NCBI RefSeq assembly: GCF_008728835.1
Contig: NZ_CP042582.1
Span: 2,755,001-2,819,000 of the forward strand
Source: Hypericibacter adhaerens
GTDB taxonomy: Bacteria > Pseudomonadota > Alphaproteobacteria > Dongiales > Dongiaceae
DNA length: 64,000 bases
Direction of reading: 5' to 3'
Part shown: piece after piece, positions 27,363-37,351 of the stretch
Numbering within the stretch: position 1 is the stretch's first letter
How the letters are laid out: each line of letters opens with the position of its first letter
Notes under the pieces: generated by a model
Database searches by the model: none
Told to the model about the DNA's origin: nothing
Seen by the model: only the letters and a program-made list of their open reading frames with translations
Translations under genes and position numbers: made by a program

Positions 27363-28385
27363 TTGGGAAACTCCGGCGAACCGGCTAAGCGAACGCCCGG
27401 CTCCGGCGTAAGAGCTTTGCCCAAACCGAAGGCCCGGGCGGCCGCGGCCGCCACCGGCCGATCCAAGCCCAAACGGCGCGCCCGGAGCGGCTCCAACCCG
27501 GTGCCGGCGCCCTTGGCGATCGACCGCGAGCGGGTCATGGCCGGCCTCGCCGAGGAACGCAACATCTGGCGGCTGATGGGGGTCGACGTCACGCAGCTGC
27601 GCGACCGGGCCCGGGCCGGCGCGCAAAGCCACAAGGCGCTGCTGGACGGCGTCAGGACGCTCTGCCTCTTCATCGGCTATCCGCGCAGCGGCCATAGCCT
27701 GGTCGGCAGCCTGCTCGACGCCCATCCGCAGATGGCGATCGCCCATGAGCTCGACGCCCTGCTCTATCTGCGCCGCGGCTTCCAGCCGCGCGAGATCCTC
27801 TATCTCATGCTCGAGGTCTCGCGGTTCCATGGCGAGATCGGACGCCGCTGGGGCCCATACCACTACGAGGTCCCCGGCCAATGGCAGGGCCGGCACACGA
27901 CGCTGCAGGTGATCGGCGACAAGAAGGGCGGGATGACGACCTTGCGCATCGCGCGCAACCCGCTGCTGCTGAAGCAGGTGATGACGCGCTTCGGCAAGCG
28001 CAAGCGCTTCGTGCATGTGCTGCGCAACCCCTTCGACAACATCGCCGCCATGGTGCAGAAGGGCCAGTCGCTGAAGGCGGCGATCGCCGAATATTTCAGG
28101 CTGCTGCAGACCAACCGCGCGATCATCAAGCGCGTCGGCGCCGATGCGGTGGCGACGCTCCATCACGAGGACCTCATCGCCGATCCGAAAGCCGAGCTCG
28201 GGCGGCTTTGCAGCTTCCTCGGCGTGGCGGCCGAGCCCGATTATCTCGACGCCTGTGCCGGCATCGTTTTCGCGGCGCCGCACCAGCCCCGGCACAAGAT
28301 CCCCTGGCCCGCGGACGCCGTCCGGCTCATCGAGCGGCGCATCGCCGCGAAACCGATGCTGGACCGCTATCGTTTCGCGGATTGA
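27363..28385 (+). CDS. Sulfotransferase-family protein with basic N-terminal tail
   Basis: The protein has 340 residues. After a Lys/Arg/Ala-rich tail (residues 1-50), the P-loop-like FIGYPRSGHSLVGSLLDAHP (about 103-122) is the 5'-phosphosulfate loop of sulfotransferases, and VHVLRNPFDNIAAMV (about 218-232) is the 3'-phosphate segment. The acceptor is unknown. The TTG start at 27363 follows AGGGGG; the first internal ATG is about codon 59, which would delete the basic tail. The gene is unrelated in detail to the sulfotransferase at 9260. It may be under LexA control given the upstream boxes. Confidence 0.75.
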   Translation: MGNSGEPAKRTPGSGVRALPKPKARAAAAATGRSKPKRRARSGSNPVPAPLAIDRERVMAGLAEERNIWRLMGVDVTQLRDRARAGAQSHKALLDGVRTLCLFIGYPRSGHSLVGSLLDAHPQMAIAHELDALLYLRRGFQPREILYLMLEVSRFHGEIGRRWGPYHYEVPGQWQGRHTTLQVIGDKKGGMTTLRIARNPLLLKQVMTRFGKRKRFVHVLRNPFDNIAAMVQKGQSLKAAIAEYFRLLQTNRAIIKRVGADAVATLHHEDLIADPKAELGRLCSFLGVAAEPDYLDACAGIVFAAPHQPRHKIPWPADAVRLIERRIAAKPMLDRYRFAD

Positions 28386-28525
28386 GGCGGACTACCCCGG
28401 AGCGGCCACGCCCCTTCGCCGCAGCCGAAAGACCTGGATTCCCGGACCGTTGAGTGGCAGATATGGCGCCGACGACCGAGGTCCCGGCTTTCCCGCGGAC
28501 CTGTCCAGCCAGGATCTGACTGACG

Positions 28526-28744
28526 ATGTTTGCGAAGAACCGGAATCGGGAAGAAGTGGTCGCGGTGGGCGAGCGTTATCGCAAGATCGACGCCGCGCTC
28601 ATCGTCTGGGAGGTCACCCAGACCTTCCGGGGTCCCGACGGCGTTCCTTATGCCCTGCTCGTGAACGTCAACGACCGCAGCCAGCGCAAGACCGTGGCGC
28701 AGGACGCGCTGCGCCGCGGCATCCAATACAAGCGATCGAACTGA
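28526..28744 (+). CDS. Small conserved-looking hypothetical protein
   Basis: This 72-residue protein with no signal peptide or membrane segment has an amphipathic N-terminus (EEVVAVGERYRKIDAALIVWEV) and a beta-hairpin-like core (GVPYALLVNVNDRSQRKTVAQ). Family not recognised. It begins with ATG and its codon use matches neighbours. It lies 69 bp upstream of the O-methyltransferase and may be co-transcribed with it. Confidence 0.65.
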   Translation: MFAKNRNREEVVAVGERYRKIDAALIVWEVTQTFRGPDGVPYALLVNVNDRSQRKTVAQDALRRGIQYKRSN

Positions 28745-28812
28745 CAAGAGCCATCCGGCGCGGCGGGTAACTTCGCCCCGCGCCTCCATCCGGAAGCGAG
28801 AGCCCGACGCCC

Positions 28813-29475
28813 ATGGCCGTCCGCAACATCGGACTTCCCGATCCCGTGTTCGAGTATCTGGTCGCACATTCGGTGCGCGACAGCGATCTCAAGCGGCGCC
28901 TGCGCGAGGAAACGGCCAAGCTGCCGCTCGGCATGATGCAGATCGGCCCCGACCAGGGTCAGTTCATGGCGCTGCTGGTCGAGCTGATCGGCGCCAGGCG
29001 CGCGCTCGAGATCGGCACCTTCACCGGCTACAGCTCGCTCTGCGTGGCCGAGGCCATGGGTCCTCAGGGCCGCATGATCTGCTGCGACATCAGCGAGGAG
29101 TTTACCTCCATCGCCCGGCGCTACTGGCGCGAGGCGGGGGTCGCGGACCGGATCGATCTGCGCCTGGGCCCAGGGGTCGCCACCCTCGACAAGCTGCTGG
29201 CCGATGGCGAGACGGGCAAGTTCGACTTCGCCTTCATCGACGCCGACAAGACCAGCTACGACGCCTATTACGAACGGGCCCTGAAGCTGGTCCGCAAGGG
29301 CGGCCTGATCGCCATCGACAACGTGCTCTGGGGCGGCGACGTCATCAACCCGAAGGACCGGAGCGAAGACACGGTCGCGATCCGGAAGCTGAACGAGAAG
29401 CTCGCCAAGGACGACCGGGTCACCTTGGCCATGGTCTCCATCGGCGACGGGCTGACCCTGGCGCGCAAGCACTGA
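28813..29475 (+). CDS. SAM-dependent O-methyltransferase (class I, CCoAOMT type)
   Basis: This 220-residue enzyme transfers methyl from S-adenosylmethionine to a hydroxyl of a small (often catechol-like) substrate, with a metal ion. SAM-binding motif I is LEIGTFTGYSSLCVAEA, the acidic loop is CCDIS, and the metal-site motif is FAFIDADKTSYDAYYE with the later IDNVLWGGDV, all characteristic of the caffeoyl-CoA/COMT family. The exact substrate is not predictable. Confidence 0.92.
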   Translation: MAVRNIGLPDPVFEYLVAHSVRDSDLKRRLREETAKLPLGMMQIGPDQGQFMALLVELIGARRALEIGTFTGYSSLCVAEAMGPQGRMICCDISEEFTSIARRYWREAGVADRIDLRLGPGVATLDKLLADGETGKFDFAFIDADKTSYDAYYERALKLVRKGGLIAIDNVLWGGDVINPKDRSEDTVAIRKLNEKLAKDDRVTLAMVSIGDGLTLARKH

Positions 29476-29502
29476 GCGGCTTGGCGCTGGCCTCGGAAAC
29501 TC

Positions 29503-29586
29503 CCTGTAACATATTGTTACACGTATATTATTTTTAACCCGTGATATCCACAGCGAACTCACGGATTTAAGTCAAACTTTAAGTTT
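29503..29586 (+). promoter_or_regulatory. AT-rich promoter region with two dyads
   Basis: TGTAACA-TAT-TGTTACA (29503-29519) is a perfect dyad and AAACTT-T-AAGTTT (29574-29586) is another. The tract between is AT-rich and includes TATATT. It precedes the small exported protein at 29662, so these are candidate operators and a promoter; no regulator is assigned. Confidence 0.45.
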
Positions 29587-29661
29587 CGAGGCGCAGGGTC
29601 AAGGCGAGCGTCGATGGTGTCGCAAGCAGCGACGCGAGGTTCTCCAGGAAGGAGATGCGCC

Positions 29662-29967
29662 ATGCGCTTGGTTTCACCGCTATTCGCCGTCTGGGTCCTG
29701 TTCCTGCCCTTGGCCGCCAGGGCCGACGATCCCGCCTGCGGTCATCGCACCGACGTGATCAAGGAGCTGTCCGAACGCTACAAGGAAGCGCCGGTCGCGG
29801 TCGGGCTCGCCAGCAATGGCAGCCTGCTGGAGGTCCTCTCCAGCAACGCGGGCACGACCTGGACGATCATCGTCACCAGCCCGGACGGAACGAGCTGCCT
29901 GGTCGCCGCCGGCGAGGATTGGCAGCCGACCAAGGCGATCAACAAGGCCTCGGGCCAGGCGCTCTGA
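29662..29967 (+). CDS. Small exported hypothetical protein
   Basis: The protein has 101 residues. A signal peptide (FAVWVLFLPLAARA) precedes a short mature domain with two cysteines (ACGHRTDVIKELSERYKEAP; TSPDGTSCLVAAGEDW) that could form a disulfide in the periplasm. The ATG at 29662 has a strong GGAAGGAG ribosome site. Similar short proteins are common in alphaproteobacteria, without known function. Confidence 0.75.
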   Translation: MRLVSPLFAVWVLFLPLAARADDPACGHRTDVIKELSERYKEAPVAVGLASNGSLLEVLSSNAGTTWTIIVTSPDGTSCLVAAGEDWQPTKAINKASGQAL

Positions 29968-30004
29968 GCGCCCAGGAGACCGCCCTCGGCCGGCCGTCGC
30001 GGAG

Positions 30005-30463
30005 TCAGCCGCCGGGCGGCAGCGCCTCGCATTCGACCCGGTCGCCGGGCTTGATACCCAGATGCGAGACGGTCCCTCCGTTCAGTTCCAGGACCGCCGC
30101 GACCGGGCCCGCCGAGGGAATCGTCGCCTCCGACAGCGGCACGGCCCGCTCGGCGATCGACAGGATGGTGCCGTCCCGCTTGATGAAGAGCATGTCGAGC
30201 GGGATCAGCGTGTTCTTCATCCAGAAGGCGACCGGCCGGTCCGTCGGATAGAGGAACAGCATGCCGGCATCCGGTGCCAGCTTCTGGCGATACATCAGCC
30301 CCAGTTCCCGTTCCGCCTCGGTGCGCGCCAGCTCCACGCGAAACGCAAGACTCTGCCCGGCCGCGGTCTGAATGGTCAGCGGGGTCAGGTCCGGAGCCGC
30401 ATGGCCCGCCGCCGGCGATAAAGCCAGCAGGAACCCGAGCAGGCAGGCAAGGAAGCGGCGCAT
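30005..30463 (-). CDS. DUF192-family exported protein
   Basis: This 152-residue protein has a signal peptide ending near AAGHAA and then the DUF192 core: FRVELARTEAERELGLMYR, AGMLFLYP, VAFWMKNTLIPLDMLFI and AVLELNGGTVSHLGIKPGD. The function of the family is unsettled. The start at 30463 gives the usual length; the frame stays open far upstream but across other-gene sequence. It is convergent with the small exported protein at 29662. Confidence 0.9.
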   Translation of the reverse strand: MRRFLACLLGFLLALSPAAGHAAPDLTPLTIQTAAGQSLAFRVELARTEAERELGLMYRQKLAPDAGMLFLYPTDRPVAFWMKNTLIPLDMLFIKRDGTILSIAERAVPLSEATIPSAGPVAAVLELNGGTVSHLGIKPGDRVECEALPPGG

Positions 30464-30602
30464 GGCCGTCACTCTAGCAGCCCGCCATTTCCCCGCCAGC
30501 GACGGGCTCCGTCGCCCGGAGGCGAGGCGCCCCGCCCTCCCGCCTTGACAGCCCCCGCCTCCTGGCCAAGCCTGCGCAATCGAGCTCGCAGGAAGTCCCC
30601 GG

Positions 30603-31058
30603 ATGACCGTCAAGACCTTCATGACCTCGCCGCCTTTGTCGCTGCGCCCCGAGGATACGGTGGGGGTGGCGGCGCAGCAGCTCATCGAGAATCGTTTCGT
30701 CAACCTGCCCGTGGCCGAGAAGGGGGGCCGATATGTCGGGCTTTTCGGCGTGTTCGACCTGCTGGCGCTGGTGCTGCCGAAAGCCGCGCTCGAGGCGCGG
30801 GCCGATCTCGACCTCGGTTTCCTGAAGGACGACATCAAAGCCGTCGAGGAACGGCTCGAGGAGTCGCGGTCCTTGCGAATCGGCGATCATCTGAACACCA
30901 CGGCGCCGGTGCTGTATCCCGAATCGGGCACGCTCGAGGCGATCCTGGCGCTCCACCGCGCCCGCAATACCCTGGCGGTGGTCCGGAAGAAAGATAACCA
31001 ACTGGTCGGCATGGTCTCCTACTGGGATGCGTTGCGCGCGCTGATGAGCCAGCGCTGA
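30603..31058 (+). CDS. CBS-domain protein
   Basis: This 151-residue protein has paired CBS motifs (VKTFMTSPPLSLRPEDTVGVAA, and VLYPESGTLEAILALHRARNTLAVV ending GMVSYWDALRALM). CBS pairs bind adenine nucleotides and act as energy or ionic-strength sensors. Its stop overlaps the start of the downstream permease by one base (TGATG), so it probably regulates that transporter. Confidence 0.85.
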   Translation: MTVKTFMTSPPLSLRPEDTVGVAAQQLIENRFVNLPVAEKGGRYVGLFGVFDLLALVLPKAALEARADLDLGFLKDDIKAVEERLEESRSLRIGDHLNTTAPVLYPESGTLEAILALHRARNTLAVVRKKDNQLVGMVSYWDALRALMSQR

Positions 31059-32398
31059 TGTCTGCCGACGCCGCTTCCCACGCCACCGTCTTCGGGCTGG
31101 ATCCGCTGTGGCTGTCCACGGCGATCCTGATCCTGAGCTACGCCGCGATCATGACCGAGCGGGTCAACCGCGCGATCGTCGCGCTGCTGGGCGCCGGGGT
31201 CGTGATCCTGTCCGGCGTGCTCGATCAGGACCGGGCCATCGCCGGCATCGATTTCAACACGATCGCCCTCCTGACCGGCATGATGCTGCTGGTCGCGATC
31301 TCGAAGCGCAGCGGCATGTTCCAGTACGTGGCGGTCTGGTCGGCCAAGGCCGCCCGCGGCAGCCCTTGGGCGATGCTGGCGCTGCTCTCGCTCGTCACGG
31401 CCCTCGCTTCGGCCCTGCTCGACAACGTCACCACCGTGCTGCTCATGGCGCCGGTGACCCTGGTCATCACGGAGCAGCTCAAAGTCCCGCCCTACCCTTT
31501 TCTTTTCACTGAGATATTTGCCTCCAACATCGGAGGCACCGCGACCCTGATCGGGGACCCGCCCAACATCATCATCGGCTCGGCCACCGGCCTGACCTTC
31601 AACGATTTCCTGGTCAACCTGGCGCCGGTCGTGCTGCTCATCCTGGCGATCCAGATCGCCATCAATCACCTGATCTGGGGCCGCAAGATGAAGGTGGACC
31701 GGGCGGCCCGTGCCCGCGTCATGGGCTTCAAGCCGGCCGAGGCCATCAACGACCGGCCGCTGCTGTGGAAATCGCTCTGCGTCCTGGCGCTGGTGATCCT
31801 CGGCTTCATCCTCGCCCATCCGCTGCATCTGGAGCCCGGCAGCATCGCGCTCCTGGGCGCCGCCCTGCTCCTGCTGCTGGAGAATCTCGGCCGTTCTGCC
31901 GAGGACCAGTCGCACAGCGTCCATCGGACCTTCGGCGAGGTCGAGTGGATCACGATCTTCTTCTTCATCGGCCTGTTCGTCATCGTGGCCGGGGTCGAGC
32001 ATGCCGGCCTGCTTTCGCTGCTGGCGGACGCGCTGATCCGGCTCACCGGCGGCGACCTGACCGTCACGACGCTGGCGATCCTCTGGGCCTCGGCCATCCT
32101 GTCGGCGATCATCGACAACATCCCCTTCGTCGCCACCATGATCCCCGTGATCAAGAACATGGCCTCGGGCTTCGGCGGGCCGGAAGGGCTGCTGCCGCTC
32201 TGGTGGTCGCTGTCGCTGGGGGCCTGCCTCGGCGGCAATGGCACGCTGATCGGGGCCAGCGCCAACCTGACCGTGGCCGGGATCGGCGAGCGGGCCGGCG
32301 TCCCGTTCCGGTTCGTCCCTTTCCTGCTGCTCGCCTTCCCGATGATGCTGATGAGCATCTTGGTCTCGACGGTCTACGTCTATCTCCGCTATTTGTGA
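31058..32398 (+). CDS. SLC13/ArsB-NhaD-type ion permease
   Basis: This 446-residue inner-membrane protein of the ion-transporter superfamily has about 11 membrane segments. The two inverted-repeat signatures are GGTATLIGDPPNIIIGSATG (about residue 165) and GGNGTLIGASANLTVAG (near 390), with a paired DNVTTVLLMAPVT and DNIPFVATMIPV. Substrate could be an oxyanion, a dicarboxylate or sodium; similarity to the P-protein/ArsB subgroup is strongest. It is translationally coupled to the CBS protein. Confidence 0.88.
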   Translation: MSADAASHATVFGLDPLWLSTAILILSYAAIMTERVNRAIVALLGAGVVILSGVLDQDRAIAGIDFNTIALLTGMMLLVAISKRSGMFQYVAVWSAKAARGSPWAMLALLSLVTALASALLDNVTTVLLMAPVTLVITEQLKVPPYPFLFTEIFASNIGGTATLIGDPPNIIIGSATGLTFNDFLVNLAPVVLLILAIQIAINHLIWGRKMKVDRAARARVMGFKPAEAINDRPLLWKSLCVLALVILGFILAHPLHLEPGSIALLGAALLLLLENLGRSAEDQSHSVHRTFGEVEWITIFFFIGLFVIVAGVEHAGLLSLLADALIRLTGGDLTVTTLAILWASAILSAIIDNIPFVATMIPVIKNMASGFGGPEGLLPLWWSLSLGACLGGNGTLIGASANLTVAGIGERAGVPFRFVPFLLLAFPMMLMSILVSTVYVYLRYL

Positions 32399-32442
32399 GC
32401 CGTCCTTGAGGTGGGGCCTCAGAGCGACAGGAGTCCGATTCC

Positions 32443-33105
32443 ATGGAAATGACCGGTGAATACCGGATCACGGCACCGCGCGAGGCCGTCTGGCGCGCGC
32501 TCAACGATCCCGCAGTGCTGAAGCAGTGCATTCCCGGCTGCGAGGAGATCGAGAAGGTCTCGGATACCGAGATGACCGCCAAGGTGGTCGCCAAGGTCGG
32601 GCCCGTCTCCGCCAAGTTCGGCGGCAAGGTGACCCTTTCCGATCTCGATCCGCCCAACGGCTACAAGATCACGGGCGAAGGCACCGGCGGCGCCGTCGGC
32701 TTCGCCAAGGGCGGGGCCGACGTCAAGCTCAAGCCCGACGAGACCGGCCAGGGCACCATCCTGACCTACACCGTCAATGCCGCGGTCGGCGGCAAGCTCG
32801 CCCAGATCGGCGCCCGGCTGATCGACGGCACCGCGCGCAAGCTGGCTGATGAATTTTTCAGCAAGTTTTCGGCACTGGTCAGCGCGCAGGCAGGGGCGGC
32901 CGCGCCCGCGGCGGCTGCAGCGGTATCCGCTGCCGCGCCGGCCGCAACTATCCCGGCCGCGGCGGCCGAGCCGGTCACGGCCCCAAAGACCCAGCCCGGC
33001 GCTGTGACACCGCCGCCGGCGGCCCGCAAGGGCCTGCATCCGGTGATCTGGATCGGCGGGCTGATCGTCATCGTCCTCGCCCTGCTGCTCTATTTCGGCC
33101 GCTGA
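32443..33105 (+). CDS. coxG: CoxG-type SRPBCC membrane-recruitment protein
   Basis: The protein has 220 residues. Residues 1-150 form the CoxG SRPBCC fold (MEMTGEYRITAPREAVWRAL; LNDPAVLKQCIPGCEEIEK), then an Ala/Pro-rich linker and a C-terminal membrane helix (VIWIGGLIVIVLALLLYFG). In carboxydotrophs CoxG anchors CO dehydrogenase to the membrane. The C-terminal anchor seen here fits that role. It precedes coxS by 217 bp and probably has its own terminator or leader between. Confidence 0.9.
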   Translation: MEMTGEYRITAPREAVWRALNDPAVLKQCIPGCEEIEKVSDTEMTAKVVAKVGPVSAKFGGKVTLSDLDPPNGYKITGEGTGGAVGFAKGGADVKLKPDETGQGTILTYTVNAAVGGKLAQIGARLIDGTARKLADEFFSKFSALVSAQAGAAAPAAAAAVSAAAPAATIPAAAAEPVTAPKTQPGAVTPPPAARKGLHPVIWIGGLIVIVLALLLYFGR

Positions 33106-33136
33106 CGACGCCCGGTTGTAACCGGAGAGTCAGGAT

Positions 33137-33260
33137 GCCGACCGCCCGGCGGTCGGCCTTGACCTCCCCCCTGACTGCACACAAGACTAGCAGCGAGCGA
33201 CAAAGAATAAGCAGGGGCAAGATCCCCTGTCAGGGAGATGCGCCGGCCGTCCCGGCCGGC
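33137..33260 (+). promoter_or_regulatory. Two strong hairpins between coxG and coxS
   Basis: GCCGACCGC-CCG-GCGGTCGGC (33137-33157) and GCCGGCC-GTCCC-GGCCGGC (33242-33260) are perfect stem-loops. The first may end or attenuate the coxG transcript, though it has no U-run. The second lies in the coxSLM leader, 63 bp before the coxS start. Confidence 0.5.
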
Positions 33261-33322
33261 GTGAGCGGAATGCCTCGGCAGACCGATAGGTTGTCCGAGG
33301 CCATATCGAGAGGGAGGTTTGG

Positions 33323-33790
<468 letters not shown>

Positions 33791-33803
33791 GAGGGAAGCA
33801 GTC

Positions 33804-36170
<2,367 letters not shown>

Positions 36171-36182
36171 GGGAGGACGACC

Positions 36183-36971
36183 ATGCATAACTTTTCCTAT
36201 CAGCGTCCGGCCTCGCTCGCGGACGCGGCGAAGCTGCTCTCGGGCGAAGCCAAGCTCCTGGCCGGCGGCATGACCCTGCTGCCGACCCTGAAGCAGCGCC
36301 TGGCGCAACCCTCGGCGCTCGTCGATCTCGCCGCCCTGGCCGAGCTCAAGGGCATCAAGGCCGAGGGCGGCGGGCTCACCATCGGTGCCATGACCACCCA
36401 CGCCGAGGTGGCCCATTCCGCCGAGGTGAAGCGCACCATCCCGGCGCTCGCGGTCCTCGCCGAAGGCATCGGCGATCCGCAGGTCCGCAACCGCGGCACC
36501 ATCGGCGGCTCGATCTCCAACAACGATCCGGCGGCCGACTATCCGGCGGGCGTGCTGGGCCTCGGCGCCACGGTCGTGACCAACAAGCGCAAGATCGCGG
36601 CCGACGATTTCTTCAAGGGCCTGTTCGAGACGGCGCTCGGCGATGGCGAGATCGTCACCGCCGTGAGCTTCCCGAAGCCCGAGAAGGCCGGCTACGCCAA
36701 GTTCCCGAACCCGGCTTCGCGCTATGCGATGGTGGGCGTGTTCGTGGCCAAGACCGCCGGCGGCGTGCGCGTCGCGGTAACCGGTGCAGGCCCCGGCGTC
36801 TTCCGCGTGCCGGAAATGGAGAAGGCGCTCGCCGGCAGCTTCTCGCCCGACGCCATCAAGGCCATCAAGGTCGCGGCGACGAACCTCAACAGCGACATGC
36901 ATGGCAGCGCGGAATACCGCGCCCATCTGGTCGGCGTCATGGCGGCGCGCGCGGTGGCTTCGGCCGGCTGA
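36183..36971 (+). CDS. coxM: Form II CO-dehydrogenase-type FAD-binding medium subunit
   Basis: The protein has 262 residues. FAD-binding motifs AGGMTLLP (about residue 28) and TIGGSISNNDPAAD (about 107) are conserved. It accepts electrons from CoxS and passes them to quinone or another acceptor. It is the last structural gene, followed by a strong terminator. Confidence 0.94.
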   Translation: MHNFSYQRPASLADAAKLLSGEAKLLAGGMTLLPTLKQRLAQPSALVDLAALAELKGIKAEGGGLTIGAMTTHAEVAHSAEVKRTIPALAVLAEGIGDPQVRNRGTIGGSISNNDPAADYPAGVLGLGATVVTNKRKIAADDFFKGLFETALGDGEIVTAVSFPKPEKAGYAKFPNPASRYAMVGVFVAKTAGGVRVAVTGAGPGVFRVPEMEKALAGSFSPDAIKAIKVAATNLNSDMHGSAEYRAHLVGVMAARAVASAG

Positions 36972-36996
36972 TCGCCGCTCTCGTTCGACAGCTTCC

Positions 36997-37034
36997 GGGC
37001 GCGGATGCCGATGGCATCCGCGCCCTTTTCTTTT
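36997..37034 (+). terminator. Rho-independent terminator after coxSLM
   Basis: GGGCGCGGATGCC, a 3-nt loop and GGCATCCGCGCCC form a perfect 13-bp stem (36997-37025), followed by TTTTCTTTT. It lies 25 bp after the coxM stop, so the structural genes form a transcription unit separate from ydbH and coxDE. Confidence 0.92.
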
Positions 37035-37351
37035 CCGGATTCTTCTCGCGCGATCCCGAGTCGGCCCCGCCGCTCGAAGCGGGTGCGTTTGTGCGTCTTC
37101 GACTCGGAACTTCGACGGAATCGAGTCGTTTCACGACGGATCGCCCGATTGAAACGAGTTCATGCCTGCTTAGCGCCGGTTGTGCGAGCGATCTGTGAGG
37201 CTCAAGCAAAAGGCAAGCGACTCGCTGCGACTCGTGTCATCCACAGGATTCTAGTTAGCCACAGGCCGCCCGCGGTGGAATCAGGGACACCCCCTTCTAT
37301 GCTGGCCTGCAAAGAACGCCGCGCATCTCCGCGTGGCGTCTCGACGAAAAG
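37035..37351. other. Non-coding stretch with clustered GACTCG motifs upstream of ydbH
   Basis: No gene is supported. The hexamer GACTCG or its complement occurs five times (37057, 37101, 37122, 37219, 37229). CGACTCG (37100-37106) and CGAGTCG (37122-37128) are a 7-bp inverted repeat, and two copies at 37219 and 37229 are a direct repeat 10 bp apart, one helical turn. This is the probable promoter and operator region of the ydbH transcript. Confidence 0.5.

Noticed and set aside
37236-37265. DnaA-box-like TCATCCACA and AGCCACAGG sites as an origin
   Set aside because: Only two imperfect matches, no AT-rich unwinding element and no dnaA, dnaN or parAB nearby.
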